A stretch of 64,000 nucleotides of DNA from Actinomycetota bacterium (GTDB lineage Bacteria > Actinomycetota > Thermoleophilia > Solirubrobacterales > 70-9): contig JAFDWB010000009.1 of NCBI GenBank assembly GCA_018268675.1, positions 1 through 64,000 of the forward strand, in the 5' to 3' direction. The notes beneath the pieces are model-generated. The model did no database searches, was not told the origin of the DNA, and saw nothing but the letters and a program-made list of their open reading frames with translations. The translations under genes were made by a program, and so were the position numbers. Numbering within the stretch: position 1 is the first letter of the stretch; every line of letters begins with the position of its first letter. Below are positions 6,484 to 16,200 of this stretch, piece after piece.

Positions 6484-8421
6484 ATGGCAGGGGCGCGGGG
6501 CGGGCTGGGAAGGATCGCGGCGATGGCGATCGGGCTGGGGGTGATCCTCGCGCTGGTCCTGGTCGACGCGGCGCGGGCGGAGAGCTACGCCGTCGCGCAG
6601 TGCGGCTGGGGCGTGGGGGTCGAACTCGACCCGGCGGTGCCGAAGACCGAAGGCGCGGCGGCCTACCTGCACACCCGCGGCTGCACCGCCCCGGCGCCCG
6701 GCGCCCCGGCCGGCCTGGAGTTCATCACCGACCGTGCCAACAAAGGCGAACAGGGGGTCGCGCGGGCGCGCTGGGTCGCGCCGCCGGGGACGACCATCTC
6801 CGGCGCCCGCTTCACCTGGTCGGGAGCGCTGGCGCTGGTCGTCTGGCAGGTCGCCGGGTTCGACGACGGCACCGGCGCCTCCGGTCTCTTCGCCGACGTG
6901 GGCAACACCCCGCCGCACCAGGTCGGGGCGTCCGACATCGGCCCCGCGAAAGCATTCGAGGTGCGCCTCGAATGCTTGATCCTCGGCACCACGTATGGCT
7001 GCAACCGATCGGTGCAGTCGACCATGTGGATGAGCGAGCTGACGCTCACCGTCGAGGACCCGGTTCCGCCGCAGGCGAAGCTCGGCGGCGACCTGGCGGG
7101 CCCCGGGTGGCACCGAGGGACGGTGTCGCTCGAGCTCGGCGGCGAAGATCCGGCCGGCGGGGGGATCTACCGCGCGGCGGCGAACGTCGACGGGGTCCCC
7201 GTCCTCGCCGCGGACATCGCCTGCGCCGTGGCCACGATCGAAGGCGAGGTGCGCGCGGTCCGGTTGCGGCCCTGTCCGCCGACCGCGTCGCGGGCGGTCG
7301 CGGTCGACACCACCGCCTTCGCCGACGGGGTCCACGCGCTACGCGGCTGCGCGGCCGACTTCGGCGGGAACCTCGGCTGCGCCGCCGCGGCCCAGATCCA
7401 GGTCGACAACTCGCCGCCGGAGGTCGAATTCTCCGCCGCGCCGGAAGGCCAGGTGGCGGCGACCGTCACCGACGCCTTCTCCGGTCCGGCGGCGGGGACG
7501 ATCGCGGTGCGGCGCGCCGACTCGGACTCCTGGGCCGACATCCCGACCACGCTCGATCGCGGCGCCGGCGGGAGCGCGACGCTGCGGGCGCGGCTGCCCG
7601 ACCTGTCCCGCGGCGCCTGGTTCTTCCGCGCCACCGCGACCGACGGGGCCGGGAACGCCGGCTCGGCCCAGTTCCGGGCGGCCGGCACCCGGGCCGGGCT
7701 GCGGCGGGCGGCCGCGGGTGGCTCGCCGGGTTCCGGCGCCGCCACCCACCTCACGGCCCGGCTGGTCGGCTCCGATCGGGGCGGTCGAGCCGCCAGGGCG
7801 GCCGGATCGGACGACGGCGGGGCCACGCTGACCGTGCCTTTCGGTTCCGCCGTCGGGGTTCGCGGCCGACTGACCGACGCGCACGGCGGCGGGGTCGCGG
7901 GACGGGCCGTGGCGGTGGCCGCGCGGCCGCCGGCGGGCGCCGCGTTGCCACCGGAGCGCCGGCGCGTCGTCACCGACGAGGCCGGGCACTTCGCGCTGCG
8001 CCTGGCCCCCGGGACCTCGCGCCGGGTGCTCGTCTCCTTCCGCGGCGGCGCCGGCCTGGCGCCGGCCCGCGCGCGGCCGCTGGCGCTGCGGGTGCGGGCA
8101 GCGGTGAGCCTCGCCGCGAGCCCGCACCGGTTGCGGACCGGCGACAGCGTCATCTTCAGCGGGCGCGTGCGCCCAGGCCCGGCGCGGATCCCCGCGCGCG
8201 GCAAGCTCGTCGCGGTCCAGTACCTGGAGCGCTCGAGCGGGCGGTGGCGGCCCGCGCTGGTGGTCCGCACCGGCAGCCGCGGCCGGTTCAAGGCTCGCTA
8301 CCGCTTCCGCTACATCACCGGCGCCGCCCGCATCCGCCTGCGCGCCACCGCGCTGCCGGAAGCGGGGTGGCCCTACGCGAGCGGTTCCTCCACCCCGGTC
8401 ACGCTCGAGGTCCGCGGATGA
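6484..8421 (+). CDS. Large secreted protein with Ig-like modules, unknown function
   Basis: A 645-residue exported protein. A signal peptide (MAGARGGLGRIAAMAIGLG... ending near ARAESY, about residue 30) is preceded by a strong ribosome site GAGGAGG. The first half has paired cysteines (AQCGWGVG, LHTRGCTAP, RLECLILGTTYGC) and the pattern of a carbohydrate-binding-like beta-sandwich. From about residue 200 on there are Ig/FN3-like repeats with motifs such as VDTTAFADGVHALRG and QIQVDNSPPEV, which are common in Solirubrobacterales surface proteins. The C-terminal ~150 residues form another beta domain with HRLRTGDSVIFSGRV. No catalytic motif, LPxTG sorting signal or C-terminal membrane anchor is seen. 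It is divergent from mrp. I do not recognise a function. Confidence 0.82.
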   Translation: MAGARGGLGRIAAMAIGLGVILALVLVDAARAESYAVAQCGWGVGVELDPAVPKTEGAAAYLHTRGCTAPAPGAPAGLEFITDRANKGEQGVARARWVAPPGTTISGARFTWSGALALVVWQVAGFDDGTGASGLFADVGNTPPHQVGASDIGPAKAFEVRLECLILGTTYGCNRSVQSTMWMSELTLTVEDPVPPQAKLGGDLAGPGWHRGTVSLELGGEDPAGGGIYRAAANVDGVPVLAADIACAVATIEGEVRAVRLRPCPPTASRAVAVDTTAFADGVHALRGCAADFGGNLGCAAAAQIQVDNSPPEVEFSAAPEGQVAATVTDAFSGPAAGTIAVRRADSDSWADIPTTLDRGAGGSATLRARLPDLSRGAWFFRATATDGAGNAGSAQFRAAGTRAGLRRAAAGGSPGSGAATHLTARLVGSDRGGRAARAAGSDDGGATLTVPFGSAVGVRGRLTDAHGGGVAGRAVAVAARPPAGAALPPERRRVVTDEAGHFALRLAPGTSRRVLVSFRGGAGLAPARARPLALRVRAAVSLAASPHRLRTGDSVIFSGRVRPGPARIPARGKLVAVQYLERSSGRWRPALVVRTGSRGRFKARYRFRYITGAARIRLRATALPEAGWPYASGSSTPVTLEVRG

Positions 8422-8450
8422 CCGCCCTGCCCGCCGCCCCCGCCCGCCCG

Positions 8451-8489
8451 GCTGTTCCTTTTGCCGACCTGCCCGGCAAAAGGAACAGC
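8451..8489. terminator. Perfect 16-bp hairpin between secreted-protein gene and cyclophilin gene
   Basis: Arms 8451-8466 and 8474-8489 (GCTGTTCCTTTTGCCG and its complement) enclose a 7-base loop. It starts 30 bases after the stop at 8421 and ends 14 bases before the next start at 8503. The right arm carries AAAA, the left TTTT, but no U-tract follows the stem. It probably limits read-through into the cyclophilin gene; alternatively it is a leader structure close to that gene's ribosome site. Confidence 0.6.
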
Positions 8490-8502
8490 TAGGGTGCGGG
8501 GC

Positions 8503-8961
8503 ATGTCGAAAGCGACGCTGCAGACCAATGCCGGGCCCATCACCGTCGAGTTCTTCGACGACGACGCGCCGAAGACCGTCGAGAACTTCCGCAAGCTCGC
8601 GGGCGAAGGGTTCTACGACGGGCTGATCTTCCACCGGGTGATCCCCGACTTCATGATCCAGGGCGGCTGCCCTGAGGGGACCGGCACCGGCGGCCCCGGC
8701 TACACCTTCGAGGACGAGTTCAACGACCATAAGGTGGTCCGCGGCGCGCTCGCGATGGCCAACGCCGGGCCGAACACCAACGGCTCGCAGTTCTTCATCG
8801 TCACCACCGGCGCGGCGCCGTGGCTCGACGGCAAGCACACCGTCTTCGGCGAAGTCGTCGACGGGATGGACGCGGTCGACGCGATCGAGGGCTCGCAGAC
8901 CGACGCCCGCGACAGGCCGCTCGAGGCGAAGACGATCGAGAGCGTCGCGCTCGCCGATTAG
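8503..8961 (+). CDS. Cyclophilin-type peptidyl-prolyl cis-trans isomerase
   Basis: A 152-residue single-domain cyclophilin that isomerises X-Pro bonds during folding. The family core is complete: [13 protein letters not shown] contains the catalytic Arg/Phe/Met/Gln, [15 protein letters not shown] forms the substrate pocket, and [15 protein letters not shown] is the conserved Trp/His/Phe segment. No signal peptide or membrane segment, so it acts in the cytosol. ATG 8503 is chosen because the beta strand [16 protein letters not shown] then begins at residue 2, as usual; the upstream hairpin excludes an earlier start. It ends in a 4-base overlap with the convergent channel gene. Confidence 0.95.
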   Translation: MSKATLQTNAGPITVEFFDDDAPKTVENFRKLAGEGFYDGLIFHRVIPDFMIQGGCPEGTGTGGPGYTFEDEFNDHKVVRGALAMANAGPNTNGSQFFIVTTGAAPWLDGKHTVFGEVVDGMDAVDAIEGSQTDARDRPLEAKTIESVALAD

Positions 8962-9716
8962 TCGGCCGCCGGCCCGGGCTCGCTCGGGCCGGCTTCTTTG
9001 GCGGCCTGACGCGCCGCGCGGCGGCGTTTCAGGTTCTCACCCGGACGCCAGAGGCTGACCAGCCCGGCGACCAGGGTGACGAGGAAGATCTGGCCGATCA
9101 GCATCTCGAAGGTCGCGACCATCTGCCCGGGCTGCCCGCCCGGCACCAGGTCGCCGTAGCCGGTGGTGGTCAGCGTCGTGTAGCTGAAAAAGAGGAAGTC
9201 GCCGTGCTGCGGGTGGGGGACGCCGGCGAAGAAGGGGCTGTCCTGGAGCCGCGCCACCGTCTCGTAGGTGGTGCTGAAGAGCAGCCCGATCGCCATGTAG
9301 ACGCTGATCGCGCCGAGGATCGTGCGGGCGTTGACCTCCACCGCGAGGACCACGCGGATCAGGACCGCCACCGTCGCCACCGCGAGCAGCCCGATCTGGA
9401 TCGCGGCGGCGAGGTTGAACCAGAGGTCCGCGCCGGAGATCGCGCCGGCGATCCCGAGCAGCAGGCTGAGGCCGCTCAGGTTGAGCGCGATGTGCACGTA
9501 GTGGGTCGGCGAGTGCGAGCTGGACAGGGCGACGACGGAGGTCGCGCTGGTCACCGCGAGGATCAGCACGGCCCCCCAGCCGCCGTTGTCGAGCAGCGAG
9601 GTGAGGATGAAGGTGACGATCACCAGGCCGAGGACGAGGCCGAAGGCGTCGGTGAACCGTTCGGCGCGCTGTATCCACCGATTGGCTCCGGGAGCACGGA
9701 TGCCGGAAAGGTCCAT
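8958..9716 (-). CDS. Two-pore-loop type potassium channel (ion channel family)
   Basis: A 252-residue membrane protein. Several hydrophobic segments ([19 protein letters not shown], an [16 protein letters not shown] helix, [29 protein letters not shown]) precede a pore region with the K+ selectivity filter TTTGYGD at about residue 190. A last helix ([15 protein letters not shown]) follows, then a basic cytosolic tail [13 protein letters not shown]. It therefore has the Ion_trans_2 pore module at its C-terminus and a 4-TM sensor-like part in front, without the regular Arg ladder of a voltage sensor and without an RCK/TrkA domain. It likely passes K+ across the cytoplasmic membrane. Gating is unknown. 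It is convergent with the cyclophilin gene. Confidence 0.9.
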   Translation of the reverse strand: MDLSGIRAPGANRWIQRAERFTDAFGLVLGLVIVTFILTSLLDNGGWGAVLILAVTSATSVVALSSSHSPTHYVHIALNLSGLSLLLGIAGAISGADLWFNLAAAIQIGLLAVATVAVLIRVVLAVEVNARTILGAISVYMAIGLLFSTTYETVARLQDSPFFAGVPHPQHGDFLFFSYTTLTTTGYGDLVPGGQPGQMVATFEMLIGQIFLVTLVAGLVSLWRPGENLKRRRAARQAAKEAGPSEPGPAAD

Positions 9717-9779
9717 GTTCGCGGTAGTTCGGCCGGCCGGCGCCGTTTCCTGCCGCCCCCGCGGAGCCCCGCTCCCGTC

Positions 9780-10454
9780 CTACTGCCGCGCCGCCTCCGC
9801 CGCCGCCCGCTCGCGCCCCAGGTAGGAGGTCAGCACCAGCTCGACCAGGTCCGGCAGCAGCGCGCCGAGCTGCTCGCCTTCGCCCGCCTCGACCTTGGCG
9901 AGGACGAGGGCCGCGAGGCCGCCCGCGAGGCTCTGCTTCGTGGCCGGCGAGGCCTGGCGGGCGCTCTTCGGCCGCCCCTCCACCAGCGCCGCCAGCAGGC
10001 GGTCGAGGAAGGCGTGCCCGCGAGCGGCGATCTCGCCCCCCGCCGCGGGCGGGACGCCGAGCTCGAAGCGGGCCAGGTCGGGATTGGCGGCGAAGGCGTC
10101 GAGCAGCGCCGCGAGCCGGGCTCGCACCCGGCCGCCCCACGCCCGCTCGCCGGCGCCGGCGTCGCCGATCGCCTCGAGCAGGAAGGCCCCGACCATGTCG
10201 TAGGTGTCGGCGAAGCACTCTTCCTTGGTCTTGAAGTAGCCGTAGAAGGTCCGCCGCGAGAGCCCCGCCGCGGCGGCGATGTCGGAGATCGTCGCCTCGT
10301 GGTATCCCTGCGCCGAGATCGCCGCGATCATCCCCGCGGCGATCCGCTGGCGCTGGTTCTCGATCACGAACTCGCGCGGCAGCCCGTGGCGACCCGGCGG
10401 CAGTCGCGGCAGCGCCTCGGCCTCGGTGTCGAGCCTCTTCCCGCCCTTGCTCAT
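9780..10454 (-). CDS. TetR family transcriptional regulator
   Basis: A 224-residue protein. A 40-residue basic lead is followed by the TetR DNA-binding helix-turn-helix: RIAAGMIAAISAQGYHEATISDIAAAAGLSRRTFYGYFKTKEECF, given here as contiguous pieces around AAAAGLSRRTFYGYFKTKEE. The C-terminal ~150 residues form an all-helical ligand/dimer domain that does not point to a known ligand. The ATG at 10454 gives the usual distance to the HTH. It is the first of three regulators on the minus strand; no partner enzyme or pump gene adjoins, so the target is unknown. Confidence 0.9.
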   Translation of the reverse strand: MSKGGKRLDTEAEALPRLPPGRHGLPREFVIENQRQRIAAGMIAAISAQGYHEATISDIAAAAGLSRRTFYGYFKTKEECFADTYDMVGAFLLEAIGDAGAGERAWGGRVRARLAALLDAFAANPDLARFELGVPPAAGGEIAARGHAFLDRLLAALVEGRPKSARQASPATKQSLAGGLAALVLAKVEAGEGEQLGALLPDLVELVLTSYLGRERAAAEAARQ

Positions 10455-10582
10455 CGCAGGGAGCTTATGCGCCGGGGCGATGTCGGTGCGCGGGCGCCCG
10501 ACACGGCTGCTTCCAAAGTCGTCGTTGCTGTGCAAGTACCAGAGGGTCGACTCGGTGGTTTCGCGCCGATTACGCGCCTGGC

Positions 10583-11227
10583 TCAGACCTCGACCAGCTG
10601 CCGCGCCACCCGCTCCGCCCGCCGCAGCTCGGTCCGCGCCGCCTCCTCGCCGAGGTACGGCCGCACCGCCCCGTACATCAGCGCCGGCACCAGGTCGGCG
10701 GGGCGCCGGTCGAGCTCTCCGGCGGCGTGGCGGGTGAGCGCGTCGATCGCCGCCCCTGTGGCGATCACCGCCGCCGCGTTGGGCACCGCCGCCGGGTCCG
10801 GGCAGACCGTGCGGCCCGCGTCGACCAGACTCGCGCACCAGGCGAAGAGTTCTTCGCGGCGCAGCCGCGCCATCTCGCCCGCCTCGAGGATCCGCCAGAC
10901 GCCGAAGCGGTAGGCCGCCGGGTAGGCCTCGATCAGGGTGACAATCTGCCAGGCCGCCGCGCGCAGGTTGTCGGGCCAGCCCGGTGCCTCGGCGAAGGCC
11001 CGGCCGACCCGCCGTTTGAAGTCCTCGGCGTGGCATTCGAAGACGCGCAGGACGGCGTCCGCCTTGTCGGTGAAGAGGTGGTCCCACTCCTGGCGCCCGA
11101 CCCCGGCGCGCTCGATCATCTCCTCGACGCTCGCCTCCGCGTAGCCGCGGGCGGCGACCACCTCGACCACGGCGGCGCAGAGCGGGTGGACGAGAAGCGC
11201 CGGCTGGTCGGGCGCGAGGCGGCTCAT
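10583..11227 (-). CDS. TetR-like regulator with a divergent HTH
   Basis: A 214-residue protein with TetR architecture. The N-terminal HTH reads VEVVAARGYAEASVEEMIERAG followed by VGRQEWDHLFTDKADAVLRV. It therefore lacks the usual aromatic Y-x-x-F pair at the end of the recognition helix (EWDHLF instead of FYxHF) but keeps the TDK turn. The C-terminal domain is helical with PTRAYRFGVWRILEAGE-like segments. It starts at ATG 11227 and lies 40 bases downstream of the next TetR gene, so the two are probably co-transcribed. No ligand or target is apparent. Confidence 0.82.
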   Translation of the reverse strand: MSRLAPDQPALLVHPLCAAVVEVVAARGYAEASVEEMIERAGVGRQEWDHLFTDKADAVLRVFECHAEDFKRRVGRAFAEAPGWPDNLRAAAWQIVTLIEAYPAAYRFGVWRILEAGEMARLRREELFAWCASLVDAGRTVCPDPAAVPNAAAVIATGAAIDALTRHAAGELDRRPADLVPALMYGAVRPYLGEEAARTELRRAERVARQLVEV

Positions 11228-11267
11228 CGCCGTCCCCCGCGGCGCGGCCGGGCGGGCCGCGGTGGGG

Positions 11268-11939
11268 CTAGCCGGCGAGTGCGGGCGTCGAGCCGAGCCG
11301 GCGCAGCTCGGCGGCGCCGAGGATCGGCTCCAGCACCACCTGCGAGGTCTCGGCCAGGAGCTCGGCCGCCGAGTCGACCTCGGACGCGAGCAGGCGCTGC
11401 TGGAGAAAGTAGGCCGTGCCGCCGACCGCCGCCTGCTCGAAGGTCTCGGGCAGGGCCAGGGCCTCGGGCCGCTCGCTGCGGCCACCGCGCAGCCGGGCGG
11501 CGAGCTCGTCGAGGAGGGCCAGGTAGCGCTTGCGCGCCTGTGCCCCGGCGCTCGGCGCCTCGACCAGGATGATCCCCGCCGCCAGGGGCTCCGCCACCGC
11601 CGCCTCGATCAGCGCGCCGAGGCTCGCGTAGGCCTGCGCCGCCCAACTCTCCTCGCCCGCGACCGCGCCGGCGAGGCGTTGCCGTCCCTGCTCGACCACC
11701 CGGTCGAAGACGGCGAGAAAGCAGCTCTCCTTGCCGTCGAAGTGACCGTAGAAGCTGCCGACCGAGCCGCCCCAGGCGTCGACGATGTGCTCCACCGTCG
11801 TCTGCTGGTACCCGCGCTTGGCGAACACGCCTGTGGCCGTGATCAGGATGCGATCGCGCTGGTAGGAGGCGAGCGCCTCGCGGGAGAGCCGCTCGCGCCC
11901 GACCGCGCCGCGTGCGAGATGACGGGGAAGGTCTGCCAC
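11268..11939 (-). CDS. TetR family transcriptional regulator
   Basis: A 223-residue TetR protein with the HTH ITATGVFAKRGYQQTTVEHI and VDAWGGSVGSFYGHFDGKESC, followed by a helical sensor domain. GTG 11939 is preferred because it places the HTH ~25 residues from the N-terminus. An ATG at 12035 would add 32 residues of unlikely composition that run over the candidate operator. It is divergent from another TetR gene across ~150 bases that contain an imperfect palindrome, the usual layout for an autoregulated regulator pair. No neighbouring pump or enzyme gene suggests the inducer. Confidence 0.87.
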   Translation of the reverse strand: MADLPRHLARGAVGRERLSREALASYQRDRILITATGVFAKRGYQQTTVEHIVDAWGGSVGSFYGHFDGKESCFLAVFDRVVEQGRQRLAGAVAGEESWAAQAYASLGALIEAAVAEPLAAGIILVEAPSAGAQARKRYLALLDELAARLRGGRSERPEALALPETFEQAAVGGTAYFLQQRLLASEVDSAAELLAETSQVVLEPILGAAELRRLGSTPALAG

Positions 11940-12039
11940 GCCTCGATGATAGCCGCCGGCCGGTCCCAGACATTGCAGACAGCCGATTACGGAAAGGCCC
12001 AGGTCCGCCGCTGGCGCGGTGGCCGAACGTGTCATGATT

Positions 12040-12053
12040 AGACGTAATAGTCT
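12040..12053. promoter_or_regulatory. Candidate operator between divergent TetR genes
   Basis: The short palindrome AGAC-GTAATA-GTCT lies in the only AT-rich patch of the intergenic space between two divergent TetR genes. Such sites commonly bind TetR dimers. The match is short, so this is a weak call. Confidence 0.3.
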
Positions 12054-12136
12054 CCATATCGCGCTATCGAGTTTGCAGTCTCGCAGGGAAGGTGCAGGCG
12101 CGTCAACTTTTCCTGCGCGGTCGCACCCGATCGACG

Positions 12137-12832
12137 ATGTCCAGGGAACCGGCTAAGAGACCAGGCGACGAGGAGCGGCCCTTCACCACCGAGGCGGCCG
12201 ATGGCTCGCTGCGCCGCCGCCGGTCCGCCCAGCGCGACGAGCTGTCCGCGCGCCTGCGGACCGCGGCGCTCGAGCTGGCGGGCGAAAAGGGGTATGCGGC
12301 GCTCAGCGTGCAGAAGATCATCGACCGCTCCGGTGTCGGTCGGTCGGCCTTCTATTCGACCTTCGCGGACAAGGAGGAGTGCTTCCTCGTCGCCTATGGC
12401 GCGGCGGCGCTCGAGCTCGAGCAGAGCCTCCTCGACCCTTGCCGGGAGGCGCCCGACTGGCTGACCGGGTTCGTCGGCTCGCTTGCCGTGCTCGCCGCCC
12501 TGCTCGCCGAACGGCCGGCCTGGGCGGCGGGCGTCCTCGCCGAGGTGCAGGTCGCCGGGGGCGCCGCCGGCACCGTGCGAAAAGAAGTGTTCGAGCGCCT
12601 CTCCAGCGCGATCGATGCCGCGCGCCGCGAGACCGGGTCTCGCCACTCTCCACCTCCGACGACTGCGATGTTCATCCTAGCCGCGATCGAGTCGGCGGCG
12701 CTACGGAGCTTGCGCGGCATCGGTCCGGACTTCGCTGTCGCGGCGCCCGACCTGATCTATGTCGCCGCCGTTCCTTACCTGGGCGCCGAGGCCGCGGCGC
12801 GGGCCCGCCGGCGGGCGCTCCGCGCCTGGTAG
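12137..12832 (+). CDS. TetR family transcriptional regulator
   Basis: A 231-residue protein. An arginine-rich lead precedes the TetR HTH, with LRTAALELAGEKGYAALSVQ and KIIDRSGVGRSAFYSTFADK followed by EECF. A helical C-terminal domain follows, with a conserved end FAVAAPDLIYVAAVPYLG that is also seen in the 10583 regulator (LVPALMYGAVRPYLGEE), so the two are likely paralogues. ATG 12137 is taken; an upstream ATG at 12092 would add 15 residues. It is the fourth TetR-type gene in a row and the last gene before the exported-protein operon at 13240. Confidence 0.88.
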   Translation: MSREPAKRPGDEERPFTTEAADGSLRRRRSAQRDELSARLRTAALELAGEKGYAALSVQKIIDRSGVGRSAFYSTFADKEECFLVAYGAAALELEQSLLDPCREAPDWLTGFVGSLAVLAALLAERPAWAAGVLAEVQVAGGAAGTVRKEVFERLSSAIDAARRETGSRHSPPPTTAMFILAAIESAALRSLRGIGPDFAVAAPDLIYVAAVPYLGAEAAARARRRALRAW

Positions 12833-13239
12833 AGGTGCTGACACTGTGTGCTTGTCTTTGGAGACCTGAACCTCTAAATTAGAAACGCCTGCTCGGTCGC
12901 GCTCCGACGCGCCCGCCGCAGGTGGCCTCGATTTGCGGAGCGGTCACCCTAACCGCGCTCCCCGGGGCCGACCGGTCGCCTCCTATCCCTGGCAGGCACC
13001 GGGCAAGGCGCGGGCGCCGAGGTTCGCCAATCCCTGTGGCAGCCTCGGTCCCCGCGCCGCCCGCATCTGCCTGGTGCCTGTCGCTTCGAAGCTTCCCGTT
13101 GTCACTTTGTAGACCCCGACCTCAAAACGTGTTAAGGTTCTCGCCGTCCGCCAGGGAGGCGGAGGCAAAGGGGCTCCGCGAGGGTCGCCCGAGGGAACCG
13201 GGCGGGAGGTAGGGGCCAGGGAAATCAGGAGGAACCGAA
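12833..13239. other. Intergenic leader of the exported-protein operon with a long imperfect hairpin and a possible promoter
   Basis: These 407 bases hold no convincing gene. From 12991 to 13081 the sequence can fold into one long imperfect hairpin: GGCAGGCACC at 12991 pairs with GGTGCCTGTC ending at 13082, with further pairing of the CGCGGG/CCCGCG kind inside and CCGAGG/CCTCGG near the tip. It could be an attenuator or terminator of upstream transcripts. Downstream, TTGTCA (13099-13104) and TCAAAA (13122-13127), 17 bases apart, are a possible weak promoter. AGGAGG at 13228-13233 is the ribosome site of the 13240 gene. Confidence 0.45.
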
Positions 13240-16200
13240 GTGAACGCCAAGACCGTCGATTGCTCGCGGCCGGACGCCATGCGACGCACCGTCGTGGTGG
13301 TTGCCGTGGCGGCGGTGCTCGTCCTGCTTCTCGGTCCCTGCGCGTCGCCGAGCCTCGCCAGCGAACACACCGAAGTGACCGGTGAATACGGCAAGGAAGG
13401 ACCCGCGTCCACCGGGATCGGCGGCGGCTGTCACCTCGCCTATAACAGCGCCGCCGGCGATCTCTACCTGGCCTCGGACGGCAGGATCTACGGCCTCGCG
13501 GTCACGCCCGGCACCGCCACCCCGCTGGGCGGGAACTTCCCGGTCAGCGCCGGCATCAGCACCGGCTGCGGCGACCCGGACATGGAAGTCGACAACTCCG
13601 GCAGCGGCAACATCTATGCCGTCCAGTCGGGCGGACAGATATATGGGTGGCACGCGAACGGGACCCCACTCGGTGCGCCGTGGCCGATCACCGTTCCCGG
13701 TGAAGGCGAAACCTGTGGCGTCGACGTCGCCGCGAACGGGGAAGTCTGGGGCGGCAACTACTCGCAGAGGAAAATCTTCAAATTCACCGCCGCGGGGACG
13801 GCGAACGGCTCGATCAGCGTCGGCTTCTCCTTCTGCAAGTTCGCGATCGACCGCGCCGATGGCGACATCTTCGTGGCGCCGTACGATGGCGGTGAAATCG
13901 TCAAGTTCACCGCCGAAAGCGGCTACACGACCCAGGTCAAGTTCCCCGCCTCCGGCAGCGGCGACCCCGGCCTCGCCGTCAACGGGGCCGAACACAAGCT
14001 CTACGTCGGCAACAACAACAGCTCGACCGTCAAGGTCTACGACACCGAAACCGGCGGGTTGGTGGAAGAAGTCAACCTCGGCGCCGCGGGCGGCGGCGGC
14101 ATCGCCGTCGACGAAGGCACCGACACCCTCTTCGTCAGCGTCGGCTCCGGGTCCACCGGCGTGATCAAGGAATACCTCGGGCTGACCACGCCGAAGGCGA
14201 CGACCGGGGAACCGATCGGCAACAGCGAAGTCAGCGGGACGGCAAACCCCAACGGCGTCGGGCCGATCACCGAATGCTATTTCGAATATGGCCTGACGAC
14301 GGCCTACGGCAGCAGACAGAACTGCGCCCAGTCGACGCCGATCTCAAGCGAAGAGACGGTGACCGCGAACCTGCCGGGCCTGACCGGCGAGGAAACCTAC
14401 CACTACCGCCTGGTGCTGACCAACGGCCAGCCGCACGTGATCGGCCGGGGCGGGGACAAGACGATCATCCCCCACAACGTCAAGGGCCTGTTCACCGAAG
14501 CCGCCACCGAAATCACCCAGGAATCGGCGACGCTGAACGCCAGCTTCGAAGGCACGAACGAAGACACCCACTACTACTTCGAATGGGGCCAGAGCACCCA
14601 GTACGGGCACCGGACCGCGACGCCCCCCGGCGAAGATGCCGGTGCGACCACCGGCCACACCACGATCTCCTCGCCGATCGCCGGGCTCAGCCCCGGCGTC
14701 ACCTACCACTACCGGGCGGTCGCCGAAAACTCGATCGGCATCTCGAAGGCCCAGGACAAGACCTTCAAGACCTATGAACTCCCGTCGATCGAATCGTTCA
14801 CGACGAAGAACATCTCGGCCCATGCCGCCGAGGTCGACGCCAACATCAATCCCCACGGCTTCGAAACCGAATACTTCGTCGAATACGGGCCGTCGGTGTC
14901 CTACGGCTCGATCGCCCCGGTCCCCAACGGCACGCTGCCGGCCGGCGCCACCTCGCAGGCCGTCGCGGTCCAGCTGACCGGCCTCCAAGGGGTCACCTAC
15001 CACTTCCGCGTCGTCGCCATCAACCGCTGGGGCACGACCCGGACCGGCGACCAGACCTTCAACTTCTTCCCGCCGCCCTGCCCGAACGCGACGATTCGCC
15101 AGCAGACCGGCAGCCAGTACCTGCCGGATTGCCGCGCTTACGAGCTGGTCTCGCCCGGTGAAGCGGGCGGCGTGACCCTCCGCAACGCGTCCTGGGCACC
15201 CGACCCGCTCGCCACCAACCCGGCGCGCTTCGCCTTCGGCGGCGAGCTCGGGGCGCTGCCGGGCGCGAACGCCAGCAACAGCCTCTCGGTCGACACCTAC
15301 ATCGCCACCCGCACCGCCAACGGGTGGGAATCGCATTACGTCGGGGTCCCCGGCAGCATGGCCCTCGGCGACAGCTCCCCGCTGCCGAACCAGACGTTCA
15401 CCCGCTTCTTCAACTTCCTCGAAGGGGCCGGCTTCGAAGGCGTCAAGCAACCGCTCAACAACATCCCCTACATCTGGGACGCGGAAGGGAACCTTGTCGA
15501 ACGCTGGCCCGCCAACTTCGAAAGCGTCCAGGGCGCGCTGGAAGCCGAAGGCGCCTGGCAGCCGTCGCCGGACTTCAGCCACCTCGCCTTCTCCACACGC
15601 AATGCGGTGTTCGCCGAAGGCGGCCAGACGACCGTGCCGGGCTCGGCGTACGACTACAACGTCGCCACCCACAGCACTCAGCTGATCTCGCTGACCGCGA
15701 ACGGCACACCGATCCCGCAGCAGCCCGGGAACGCCGCCAGCACCCACGAGTTCATCCAGTTTCCCGGCAATCGGCTCGACTTCAACAACGAAACCAATGA
15801 AGCCCGCAAGGGTCACCCGGCGGTCGCCGGCCCGGCGGTGTCGACCAACGGGTCGCACATCCTGATGTCGACCTCGAGCGCCCCGGTCGGGTTCTTCACC
15901 CACCCGACCCCGCCCACCGTCCTCTATATGCGGGTCAACGACGCGGTCACCTACGAAGTGTCCCAAGGTCACGCGGTCAACTACGTCGGCATGACCGCCG
16001 ACGGGAAGGAGGTCTTCTTCACCTCACAGGAACGGCTGACGCCGGAAGACACCGACAGCAGCGTCGACCTCTACATGTGGAGTGAAGCGGGCAACACGCT
16101 GACCCTGATCTCGAAGGGGCCGGAAGGGACGAACAACGCGGGCAACAGCGACGCCTGCGCGGCGAGCTGGACGACGAACTGCAACATCGTCCCAGTGCAG

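Noticed and set aside
12991-13082. The folded leader as a known riboswitch
   Set aside because: No match to the conserved cores I know (TPP, cobalamin, SAM, ydaO, glycine); only a long imperfect hairpin is visible.
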